DNA from: CTSoil-075 sp964292325
GTDB lineage: Bacteria > Bacillota > Negativicutes > DSM-13327
Length of the DNA: 38,022 nucleotides
NCBI GenBank assembly: GCA_964292325.1
Contig: CAXYVG010000025.1
Coordinates: 1 to 38,022, forward strand
Direction: 5' to 3'
Below, piece by piece: positions 1 through 5,711 of the stretch; the stretch's first letter is position 1; each line of letters starts with the position of its first letter. The notes below the pieces were generated by a model. It worked only from the letters and a program-made list of their open reading frames with translations, had not been told where the DNA came from and made no database searches. Position numbers and translations under genes: made by a program.

Positions 1-539
1 GGACGAAATACATTTCCCTCAGCAGTATCAAAATACAAAGTTATCACTCATTTCACATTTTTCTTATCTACATTTTATCATAATATAGTCAAACATTACG
101 AATATACAATTTTGCATTTCATTTACTTCTTATGTGAGCTCGCCAAACTACTGAACCGGCTATTTTTATCATCCATTAATATTGGAATATTTTAATAGTT
201 AACCTTCTTACTTATTCATTCCCTAATCCCTTACTGCTCAAGCATCAGCTCGCTATCGAATAAACATATTAACTTGCAATTCCGCTTTACAATTAATAAA
301 ATCACCTAAAAAAGGGTATAATAAAAAGTCATCCTGATTCAAAGATGACCGGTTACGTTACTGACTCCTATTAGGTTAAGCGTCCATATATGAACAAATA
401 ATCAGCATATGAATTTTATATTTTTTAGAACGTGTAAAGAATTTCATTGTAATATGATTAGAAGAAATTAAAAATTGTCTTTTGCTTTTATTTTATCAGG
501 ATGATAAAATAAATTTACATAATAAAAGCCTCCGCAAAA
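1..539. other. Host flank without a recognisable gene
   Basis: No open frame with a plausible start, Shine-Dalgarno site and protein-like composition is visible on either strand. The stretch is very AT-rich. It holds a short hairpin near 331-348 (arms gtcatc and gatgac) and an AT-rich inverted repeat near 490-510. It is the sequence downstream of the tRNA-Arg gene as it stood before the element integrated, because the core duplication starts at 540. Confidence 0.5.
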
Positions 540-608
540 ACCTGCAAACCCGTTAATTTCATGGTGACCCCGGAGGGATTCGAACTCCCGACCTATTGAT
601 TCGAAGTC
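540..608 (+). repeat. attL: duplicated core with 3' fragment of tRNA-Arg
   Basis: This 69-bp block matches 9067-9135 except at 586 (t versus c at 9113). It contains the 3' half of tRNA-Arg (minus-strand sense) up to the anticodon, then diverges at 609, so it is a remnant and not a working tRNA. The substitution would put an A-C mismatch in the T-stem, which fits relaxed selection on the copy left behind. Confidence 0.9.
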
Positions 609-716
609 TAAATAGTGATGTTGGTTTACGTTTCATTACGATGATAAACCACTGATTTTACTAGGTTTATTATCTTTACTATTGGTGAATCTTCGTCTTG
701 ATTAGTGACAATTTTT

Positions 717-744
717 AAGCAATTGTCACTAAAACTGTCACTAA
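717..744 (+). repeat. Left integrase arm-type repeat
   Basis: This 28-bp block matches 9014-9041 at 25 of 28 positions. Inside it the octamer tgtcacta occurs twice, 12 bp apart (724 and 736). Further copies lie near 790 and, inverted, near 703 and 806. Paired direct repeats just inside both ends are the usual arrangement of arm-type sites bound by the N-terminal domain of Tn916-like integrases. Binding is inferred, not shown. Confidence 0.7.
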
Positions 745-1003
745 CTTTATTTAATAAACCCTTGATATATAAGCATTTATTAAATAAAGTGTCACTAATA
801 CAACTAGTGGCACTCTTTTTTCAATACCATACTAATAATTGCAAGAATAAAATCTCGCTTAAATGCCACATTCAAGTCATACGCCACCTTAATTCTCTTG
901 TAAATACAAACACCTTGCCACTATAAATAAAACCGCTTAGAATCAAAATATAAAACTAATATTAAAAGAGTATGTATAGCAACTTATTAAATACCTACAC
1001 GAA
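745..1003. other. Non-coding left arm of the element
   Basis: Beyond the arm-type repeats this stretch shows AT-rich sequence with an imperfect inverted repeat (tttattaaataaa-type arms around 749-790) and no convincing gene. A 73-residue frame on the plus strand (705-926) lacks a Shine-Dalgarno site and runs through the integrase arm sites, so it is not called. Confidence 0.5.
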
Positions 1004-1048
1004 AATCACCTGCCTCTTGGTATCCTATTACCATTTGGGCAGGTGATT
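1004..1048 (-). terminator. Intrinsic terminator-like hairpin after the GNAT gene
   Basis: Eleven-base arms (aatcacctgcc at 1004-1014, ggcaggtgatt at 1038-1048) pair perfectly, with a short inner stem (ggta/tacc) in the loop. Read on the minus strand it is followed by a short T-run. It lies about 80 bp downstream of the GNAT stop codon. Confidence 0.6.
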
Positions 1049-1126
1049 AAATACTCTTCTCAATTTATCAAAATACACAATCAAGTCATCTCTATTTAAG
1101 AATAAAAACAGCTCTCTGATCAACTG

Positions 1127-1702
1127 CTATTTAAGCTCAACGTCATTTACAAAACATATATATTGCAATAATTTATTTTCTGGCTCAGTATCATAATAAA
1201 AGAACCCATTATTTTTATAAAATTCAACAATTCTATCTTCATTTTTGCATTCCAAAAAGATAACTCGTCCACCAATCAAGTGATGAATATCTAAGATAAC
1301 TTTAAACGTTAGATATAATAATTCCGATCCTGAAATTAGTTTATCATAACCATCATGATAATTTTTTGCAAGTTGACCAATTAAAATAGCTTGAATCGTG
1401 CTTATATTTTTAGATTTCGTACCTGTTAATTTCTTTTTTAGGGTACCAGATACATTTCTTCTAACTTGCAAAGGTTTCAAAGCTATAGCAAAATAACCTA
1501 CAAGCACGGGCTTGTCTTTATAAGTTGCATAAACAAGATAAGTCCTAGCAATATTCATTCTTTGAAAAATAATCGCTTTTTCTTTTAGGAAAAATTCAAC
1601 ATCATCATCTAACGGACATGAAAAATTGGAGAAGATTTCTAAGCATTTATCCTCTCCAATTTCATTTAATAAATCTCCAAGGTGAAACAAAGTCAATGCC
1701 AT
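1127..1702 (-). CDS. GNAT-family N-acetyltransferase, toxin-like
   Basis: This 191-residue protein has the layout of the GNAT fold. The acyl-CoA loop region is around residues 104-115 (AILIGQLAKN), followed by a helix containing GSELL. The C-terminal part (RVIFLECKNEDRIVEFYKNNGFFYY) is the typical GNAT motif B with the NGF signature. Related proteins are common on phages and plasmids of Firmicutes, and several GNAT proteins act as type II toxins by acetylating aminoacyl-tRNA. The gene starts 3 bp after the stop of a 54-residue lysine-rich protein in the same direction, so the two are cotranscribed. Whether this enzyme is a toxin is inferred from the pairing and mobile context. It could instead modify a small molecule. 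Confidence 0.75.
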   Translation of the reverse strand: MALTLFHLGDLLNEIGEDKCLEIFSNFSCPLDDDVEFFLKEKAIIFQRMNIARTYLVYATYKDKPVLVGYFAIALKPLQVRRNVSGTLKKKLTGTKSKNISTIQAILIGQLAKNYHDGYDKLISGSELLYLTFKVILDIHHLIGGRVIFLECKNEDRIVEFYKNNGFFYYDTEPENKLLQYICFVNDVELK

Positions 1703-1705
1703 AAT

Positions 1706-1870
1706 TTATTTGCTAGCTCCAAAAAATTTGTGTATTGTTTCTTTATTAGCCTCATTTACCCTCTGGTTCATTGTAAGTGTAATCTTTTTTGATTGTTGCA
1801 ATGCTCTAACAACATTCCATGCATTACCTTTATTAACGGAAAACTCCTTAATAAAGCTTTTAGTTGCCAT
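1706..1870 (-). CDS. 54-residue basic protein upstream of GNAT gene, candidate antitoxin
   Basis: The reading frame starts with ATG at 1870 and begins MATKSFIKEFSVNKGNAWNV. A G-run Shine-Dalgarno (GGGGGGAT) sits a few bases upstream. The protein is 54 residues, rich in Lys and Asn, with no Cys and no membrane segment. The sequence does not allow a fold assignment. The N-terminal strand-like stretch followed by a helix could be a small ribbon-helix-helix or antitoxin-like unit, but no signature is clear. It ends 3 bp before the GNAT start. The promoter upstream carries an inverted repeat around its -10 box, as expected for an autoregulated TA operon. The CDS is well supported; the role is not. 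Confidence 0.7.
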   Translation of the reverse strand: MATKSFIKEFSVNKGNAWNVVRALQQSKKITLTMNQRVNEANKETIHKFFGASK

Positions 1871-1904
1871 AAAACATCCCCCCAATCAATAAAAAATAAG
1901 TAAA

Positions 1905-1948
1905 ACGTGCTTCTAATTTATTATATGCACGTAACTAAGTAAAATTAA
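1905..1948 (-). promoter_or_regulatory. Promoter of the 54-aa/GNAT operon with flanking inverted repeat
   Basis: On the minus strand a TATAAT box (1920-1925) lies 17 bp from a weak -35 TTAATT (1943-1948). The arms acgtgc (1905-1910) and gcacgt (1927-1932) flank the -10 box symmetrically, so a bound dimer would cover the promoter. This fits autoregulation by one of the operon products, which is an inference. Confidence 0.5.
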
Positions 1949-2273
1949 CTATAAGTTATAATTTATTATCACATTAACTGTACTTAATGTCAACACCCTT
2001 TATTCCATTAAAACACAGTGCTAGTTATTATTCTGCCAACAATACATGCTAAATATACTTATATACATTCATTTCAGATTGTTTTGTAAACGGGTTAGAA
2101 AGAATTTAATAATCACTCTCTTATTCTTTATCCGTACATCTAAACCTGATTTTGGATAGGTAAAAATAAAATAAGCCTGCCACATATTAATTAAGATACA
2201 TGACAGGCATTAACACAATCCCATACCTATAATATAAAACCTCTCACAACTCAATTCTGAACGGCTGTTATAA
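1949..2273. other. Intergenic stretch, no gene seen
   Basis: The sequence is AT-rich with stops in all frames. A weak inverted repeat (gcctg at 2175-2179, caggc at 2204-2208) with a 24-bp loop is the only structure seen. Confidence 0.4.
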
Positions 2274-2277
2274 GAAA

Positions 2278-2302
2278 GAGCAGGGCTATTATTCACCTGC
2301 TC
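2278..2302 (-). terminator. Hairpin terminator
   Basis: The arms gagcagg (2278-2284) and cctgctc (2296-2302) form a 7-bp stem. On the minus strand the hairpin is followed by a T-rich run (TTTCTTAT). It lies 7 bp after the stop of the 58-aa gene and would end that two-gene transcript. Confidence 0.6.
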
Positions 2303-2308
2303 ATATTT

Positions 2309-2485
2309 TTATTTAGTTTCCCATACTTGCCACGCATTGGCATAAAACGCCCTTACCGTATTTCTGATTAATTTAAGCCTATCAGGATGGATCGGAAAAC
2401 TATCTTTTGCTTGCTGGCTCTGCTTATACATTAGGTCTAGGCAATAGAGAAGATCATCTAATTCAGCTTGCTTGTCTTCATTCAT
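2309..2485 (-). CDS. Small hypothetical protein (58 aa)
   Basis: The protein begins MNEDKQAELDDLLYCLDLMY and is acidic and helical at the N-terminus, with a C-terminal YANAWQVWETK. I do not recognise a family. ATG at 2485 is preferred because AGGGGGTGG ends 6 bp upstream; the in-frame GTG at 2494 lies inside that Shine-Dalgarno site. The gene overlaps the end of the upstream 114-aa gene by 8 bp, so translation is probably coupled. Confidence 0.6.
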   Translation of the reverse strand: MNEDKQAELDDLLYCLDLMYKQSQQAKDSFPIHPDRLKLIRNTVRAFYANAWQVWETK

Positions 2486-2822
2486 TGCTACCACCCCCTA
2501 AAACTCTACCGAACTTACTGTGAAACACCTTAAATTCTTCATCCATTTCATTCACGCCCATATAAATAATTTCAACAAAAACAGCATCAATATAATCTTT
2601 TTGACTAGGTGTTAGCTTTCTAAATACCTCTGGCATATGATCGAGTTCTTTAGTATTTTCTAGCTCACCAATATCATAACTTTCCTTAAAATCTTTGCCA
2701 CAGCATAGACATGAATTTACTTCGTTGCCTGATAATGTATAAAATCTAATTTCTTCACCATTAATAACTACCTCTACGGGATAACTGCATTTACAAGAGC
2801 GTATATCTAACTCTAATGTCAT
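2478..2822 (-). CDS. Hypothetical protein with Cys pairs (114 aa)
   Basis: This 114-residue protein has two Cys clusters, SCKCS near residues 9-13 and CLCCGK near residues 38-43. They could form one small metal site. The rest is acidic and helical. No named family is recognised. ATG at 2822 has GGGGAGG upstream at good spacing. It is the first gene of the leftward transcript that diverges from the XRE regulator, so it is probably controlled by that switch. Small Cys-rich proteins of unknown function are common in phage and satellite early regions. Confidence 0.65.
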   Translation of the reverse strand: MTLELDIRSCKCSYPVEVVINGEEIRFYTLSGNEVNSCLCCGKDFKESYDIGELENTKELDHMPEVFRKLTPSQKDYIDAVFVEIIYMGVNEMDEEFKVFHSKFGRVLGGGSNE

Positions 2823-2840
2823 ATAAATAACCTCCCCTTT

Positions 2841-2960
2841 TATACATACATCATTGTATTTATTATTTACTTCATTGTATATTCGTTATCGCATTTTGTC
2901 AATACTTGTATGTATATTATCATAATTTCATTTGATTAATTCTATTAATGATTGTACAAT
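2841..2960. promoter_or_regulatory. Divergent promoter region with repeated operator-like sites
   Basis: Between the 114-aa gene (minus) and the XRE gene (plus) there are several repeats. A perfect 10-bp inverted repeat has arms at 2841-2850 and 2907-2916. Two direct copies of tcattgtat (2851-2859 and 2872-2880) are 21 bp apart, about two helical turns. A perfect palindrome attgtacaat sits at 2951-2960. All share the ATTGTA half-site. The layout suits a lysis/lysogeny-type switch bound by the adjacent XRE protein; binding is inferred. Confidence 0.55.
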
Positions 2961-2988
2961 ATTAATAAAATTCTAGGAGGTTATTAGT

Positions 2989-3207
2989 TTGATAAAATTT
3001 AAATTAGACCGCATTATGTTTGAGAAAAACAAAATGAAAGTACCACGTTTGCAAGAATTGAGCAAGGTAAACAAAAATACACTTTACGCCATATATAACA
3101 ACACCGCCACTAGAGTTGACTTATCAGTGTTAAGTCGCTTATGCTCCGCCCTCAACTGCCAGCCGGGGGATTTATTAGAATACATCCCCTCCCCACCAGA
3201 AGAATAA
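2989..3207 (+). CDS. XRE-family HTH transcriptional regulator (72 aa)
   Basis: This short Cro/C1-type protein is a single helix-turn-helix domain. The HTH spans about residues 19-50 (VPRLQELSKVNKNTLYAIYN), followed by LSRLCSALNCQPGDLLEY, the typical ending of the YozG/HTH_26 type. The start is TTG at 2989, supported by GGAGG 8 bp upstream; no nearby ATG fits. It is transcribed away from the 114-aa gene, and the shared promoter region holds repeated ATTGTA sites. It is likely the repressor or switch of the left part of the element. A terminator follows at once. Confidence 0.85.
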   Translation: MIKFKLDRIMFEKNKMKVPRLQELSKVNKNTLYAIYNNTATRVDLSVLSRLCSALNCQPGDLLEYIPSPPEE

Positions 3208-3215
3208 CTATAACG

Positions 3216-3236
3216 ACCTGCCTATTGGCGGGTTTT
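3216..3236 (+). terminator. Intrinsic terminator of the XRE gene
   Basis: The stem acctgcc/ggcgggt (one G-T pair) with a four-base loop is followed by TTTTGTTT on the plus strand, 9 bp after the stop codon. Confidence 0.75.
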
Positions 3237-3389
3237 GTTTCATTACGATAGGAATCATAAATAAAACACGCGATATGTTATTAATCAGTATAAATCTTGC
3301 ATCCTTATGGGAATAACTTAATTACAGAAATAAATTAGCAATTACATGATGTATTTGAAGAAATCAAACTACAATGTATAGCGGTAGAG

Positions 3390-3496
3390 TAATTGAGGCA
3401 ACCCTCAATTATACAATCAACAGGAATCACAGTAAGTATTTTAATCCTGTTGTCAATCGTGATACTGAACAATCAATAAGGCATACCCTGTACAGG
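3390..3496 (+). promoter_or_regulatory. Hairpin-rich leader before the 45-aa gene
   Basis: Three structures follow one another: a 9-bp stem with loop caac (3390-3411), an 8-bp stem caacagga/tcctgttg (3418-3452), and a perfect palindrome cctgtacagg (3487-3496) that touches the Shine-Dalgarno site of the gene at 3507. No gene lies in 3237-3506. The structures could be binding sites or a translational control leader. This is read from sequence only. Confidence 0.45.
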
Positions 3497-3506
3497 AGGG
3501 GTGAAT

Positions 3507-3644
3507 ATGAAGAAAAAATTAGAAAGTATATTTCTCGGAGTAAGAGATAGAAACGGTGTGTTGCATCCTCCATGCAGTGAAGGTGCAAAAGAAATTATTG
3601 TTAACGCGATTCGCAAAGGGAAAGAAAATCTGAAATCAGGTTAA
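3507..3644 (+). CDS. Miniprotein (45 aa)
   Basis: ATG at 3507 follows a near-ideal AGGAGGGG. The peptide starts MKKKLESIFLGVRDRNGVLH and ends in a basic helix (IRKGKENLKSG). It has one Cys and no membrane segment. The family is unknown. It is followed after 41 bp by another small frame with an equally good Shine-Dalgarno site, so the two probably form a unit. Confidence 0.55.
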   Translation: MKKKLESIFLGVRDRNGVLHPPCSEGAKEIIVNAIRKGKENLKSG

Positions 3645-3685
3645 GTCCTGCTGCAGTAAAAGTGGTCAGGCAGGAGGTGGTGAGA

Positions 3686-3805
3686 ATGTTAGATCCAACT
3701 ATGAAAGAACTACCTATTACAGAACAGGCGAAAGAAAACCTTGCAAAAGCTATAGCAGATTGGATTGTATCCATAGCTGAGTCTGGTGAAGCTTTTGAAC
3801 TCTAA
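3686..3805 (+). CDS. Miniprotein (39 aa)
   Basis: ATG at 3686 follows AGGAGGTGG. The peptide begins MLDPTMKELPITEQAKENLA and continues with a helix (IADWIVSIAESGEAFEL). Composition is protein-like and acidic. It overlaps, in antisense, the C-terminal third of the minus-strand frame 3710-3961. The strong ribosome site favours it as real; the function is unknown. Confidence 0.5.
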   Translation: MLDPTMKELPITEQAKENLAKAIADWIVSIAESGEAFEL

Positions 3806-3961
3806 AAGATCAGCAATCTCTATCCCGCTATTTTCTAACGGATCTTTTACAGTGACCATGCCCTCATTGACTACTTCGCTGGCCGCATGATCCAACTGAT
3901 CATTCAATCCTACTGTGATTGTTAAAGAATCTTTGTTTACTTCTATCTTTATATTTTTCAT
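3710..3961 (-). CDS. Small hypothetical protein (83 aa), possible longer zinc-ribbon form
   Basis: ATG at 3961 has AGGAGG seven bases upstream; the protein begins MKNIKIEVNKDSLTITVGLN. The same frame stays open to an ATG at 4048, and that extension contains CPACKC, a zinc-ribbon half, but no Shine-Dalgarno site precedes it. The last 30 residues (rich in F, C and Y) lie antisense to the 39-aa gene and look unlike a natural C-terminus. An older stop near residue 55 may therefore have been lost. No family assignment. Confidence 0.4.
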   Translation of the reverse strand: MKNIKIEVNKDSLTITVGLNDQLDHAASEVVNEGMVTVKDPLENSGIEIADLLEFKSFTRLSYGYNPICYSFCKVFFRLFCNR

Positions 3962-4128
3962 ATCATTTCCTCCTATACCACATTTGCAAGCAGGACACTC
4001 AAAAAAAGCATCATCCTTCGGCTTACATATCTTAATTATTCCACTCATTAAAGATACTGGGCAGATTGCTTGTTTTCCATATTATTCTTCTCTTTCATTA
4101 ATTTATTTTATTGTAGGAAGGAACTATC

Positions 4129-4308
4129 ATCTTAGAAGGTGATAAATTAAAGGTATTTAAGAACTGCCCCGATAATATCGGGTTAGTTGATAAACACGCC
4201 AGAATACTGTATCTATGGACAGAGCGTGGAGCAAATCGACACTGTAAAATATTAGACACTAATAAAGCGTGGGAACAATTCTATTTTATAAATCAGGTTT
4301 TAAATTGA
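4129..4308 (+). pseudogene. 58-codon protein-like frame without a canonical start
   Basis: From TTA at 4132 the frame reads LEGDKLKVFKNCPDNIGLVD and on to a TGA at 4306, with natural composition (ILYLWTERGANRHC). In frame upstream there is only ATC ATC and then a TAG at 4114. AGGAAGGA at 4115-4122 is well placed for ATC at 4129 as a start. It is either translated from a rare ATC codon or is a gene whose start codon has mutated. No relative is recognised. Confidence 0.35.
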
Positions 4309-4321
4309 ATCGAAGTACTCC

Positions 4322-4717
4322 GCACACTTTTTAAATATTCGTTTGGTAAATTAGGTGCATCATTTTTCGGGACTCTTTTGGTGCTCTTTTAGTACCTTTT
4401 ATTGATGTATTTTTGTAACGTTTTTGTAACGTTTTTGCTACGTACCTATAAATCAACAAACCCTTAAAACATAATGCTTTTAAACATTCAAGACGTATAA
4501 TTTTTTACAACTCTTTTGCATCCCTTTTGTGTGGTGTATTTGTGGTGTCTTAAAAACCTGCACCCCTTTGTAAAATGGAACATAAGGATTTTTTTACTTT
4601 TAAAAAGCATCCTATTTTTGTGACTATTTTGTGACTTTTTTGTGATGTATTGTACTTCAAATACTAACTTTTATTAACTTCGTGGATGCACACAAAAAGG
4701 TAAAAAGTGTGCACCAC
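4322..4717. other. Candidate replication origin region of the element
   Basis: This is a 428-bp gene-free stretch. A 12-bp inverted repeat, gcacacttttta (4322-4333) and taaaaagtgtgc (4701-4712), brackets three clusters of 11-bp units. A long hairpin closes the right side: arms 4682-4693 and 4707-4717 form 11 bp with one bulged A and a 13-nt loop. The layout matches iteron origins of plasmids and satellite islands. The likely ligand is the HTH protein encoded at 5712-6368; this is an inference. Confidence 0.45.
4363..4655 (+). repeat. Three clusters of 11-bp tandem units (iteron-like)
   Basis: Cluster 1 (4363-4441) has units starting at 4363, 4374, 4385, 4396, 4407 (13 bp), 4420 and 4431, with a shared pattern of a T-run followed by GTAC-like bases; two are the near-identical gtttttgtaac and gtttttgctac. 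Cluster 2 (4512-4555) has units at 4512, 4523, 4534 and 4545. Cluster 3 (4612-4655) has ctatttttgtg, actattttgtg, acttttttgtg and atgtattgtac. A period of 11 bp puts the sites on one face of the helix. Confidence 0.65.
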
Positions 4718-4736
4718 TGAAAGTAATGGATATTAA

Positions 4737-4955
4737 TTAAACACTTAATAACTTTGGTTTTGCCATATCTCTTTTTGCTTGGTTCACTTGTTCAACAGAT
4801 AGATCAACCCGCCCAATACTTACCCCAGCAATAAACCCTTTGCAGCCACAGCTTGAACAAATAGTGACAGCCCCGCGATTCAACCAGCTTATAATATCAA
4901 TATGGCTACTTTGACACTTCATGCAAACTATCACTCCACTACTACAAGTCTCCAT
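4737..4955 (-). CDS. Small zinc-ribbon protein (72 aa)
   Basis: Two Cys pairs, CMKC (residues 11-14) and CSSCGC (residues 33-38), give a clear zinc-ribbon pattern of the kind seen in phage and replication-accessory proteins. The C-terminal part is a helix rich in K, Q and R. ATG at 4955 has GGAGG upstream. The gene lies 17 bp after the DnaB-like remnant in the same direction, so it probably shares that transcript. Binding partner and role are unknown. Confidence 0.65.
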   Translation of the reverse strand: METCSSGVIVCMKCQSSHIDIISWLNRGAVTICSSCGCKGFIAGVSIGRVDLSVEQVNQAKRDMAKPKLLSV

Positions 4956-4972
4956 TATCTAGCCTCCTTTCC

Positions 4973-5581
4973 TTATGCTAATTTGTTTTTATTACCAACT
5001 ACAGCATACCTAAATGCCTCTTGTGTATTGTCCGTAAATTTTAGATTCTCGCCATAAAAGTAAATCGGTATAATTCCAGTTGGCGCATTTCTCCCTTTGC
5101 GAATTTCTAGAATCATATTCCAAGGTTCACGCCTATGAGAAAAATTATCATCCTCTGATTCATTCGGTTTTCTCAGGTTTAACCACAGATCAGCTTCATG
5201 GCTCATGTAACTAGCCTGTGCTAATTTCCCGCTTTCGCTTAATTGAGCTAACATAATGACCGTTATTCCCTGTTCTTGTGCTAATGTTTTCAATTTCCTT
5301 GATGCACCGGTCAACATTTGCCAATCATCTTTATTTTTTGCATCTCCATAATCCATACGGCCAATATAATCAACGATGGCAACCCTAATATCATAACGTG
5401 CCTTATGTCTTCTGATTTCGGATATAACAGAATCAATACGTAAATCTGGCATTGTCATAGTATGTAACCCACCGCTATACAGCACATCTAATCTAGCAGC
5501 AATCTTTTTAAAATCATCATCACTGATCGTTCCTGCTCTTAATTGATCAACAAGAGCAGGGAGAGGTAGAATCGGAACCAC
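4973..5581 (-). pseudogene. 5'-truncated DnaB-type replicative helicase (C-terminal RecA-like half)
   Basis: The 202-residue frame matches the second half of the DnaB ATPase domain. VAIVDYIGRMD near residues 67-77 is the Walker B strand. KLKTLAQEQGITVIMLAQLS is the family helix and strand that follow. IRKGRNAPTGIIPIYFYGE contains the arginine-finger and beta-hairpin region. The N-terminal domain and Walker A strand are absent. A stop codon lies five codons before the only start (GTG at 5581), with no Shine-Dalgarno site, and a terminator for this strand sits just upstream. It is best read as a helicase gene cut by a deletion. A solo regulatory domain is a less likely alternative. Confidence 0.75.
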
Positions 5582-5605
5582 AATATGGTGTAATTAGAAA
5601 GATTA

Positions 5606-5632
5606 AATAAAAAAGACTGCCCCGAATGGCAG
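5606..5632 (-). terminator. Intrinsic terminator just upstream of the helicase remnant
   Basis: The stem ctgcc/ggcag with a six-base loop is followed on the minus strand by TCTTTTTTATTT. A terminator pointing into the 5' side of a truncated gene suggests this is a deletion joint: the end of one former minus-strand gene fused to the middle of another. Confidence 0.6.
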
Positions 5633-5711
5633 CCAGAAAGCTGGTGATCTATATTTTAAACGATCTGAATTATAGCACTATTGAGACTTCTTTTCAAGCG
5701 GGTGTGTAATT

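Noticed and set aside
139..150. Twelve bases ctcgccaaacta at 139-150 repeated at 38011-38022
   Set aside because: The flanks do not match and the right copy is cut by the window end, so a true repeat cannot be shown.
562..608. tRNA-like sequence at the left end
   Set aside because: Only the 3' half up to the anticodon is present and the sequence then diverges; it is the attL remnant of tRNA-Arg, not a gene.
705..926. 73-codon plus-strand frame
   Set aside because: No Shine-Dalgarno site, low-complexity product, and it runs through the integrase arm sites.
1710..1892. 60-codon plus-strand frame
   Set aside because: It is antisense to the 54-aa gene at 1706-1870, which has the better ribosome site and operon position.
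4363..4655. CRISPR array
   Set aside because: The units are 11 bp, directly adjacent and degenerate, with no spacers of constant length and no cas genes in the window.
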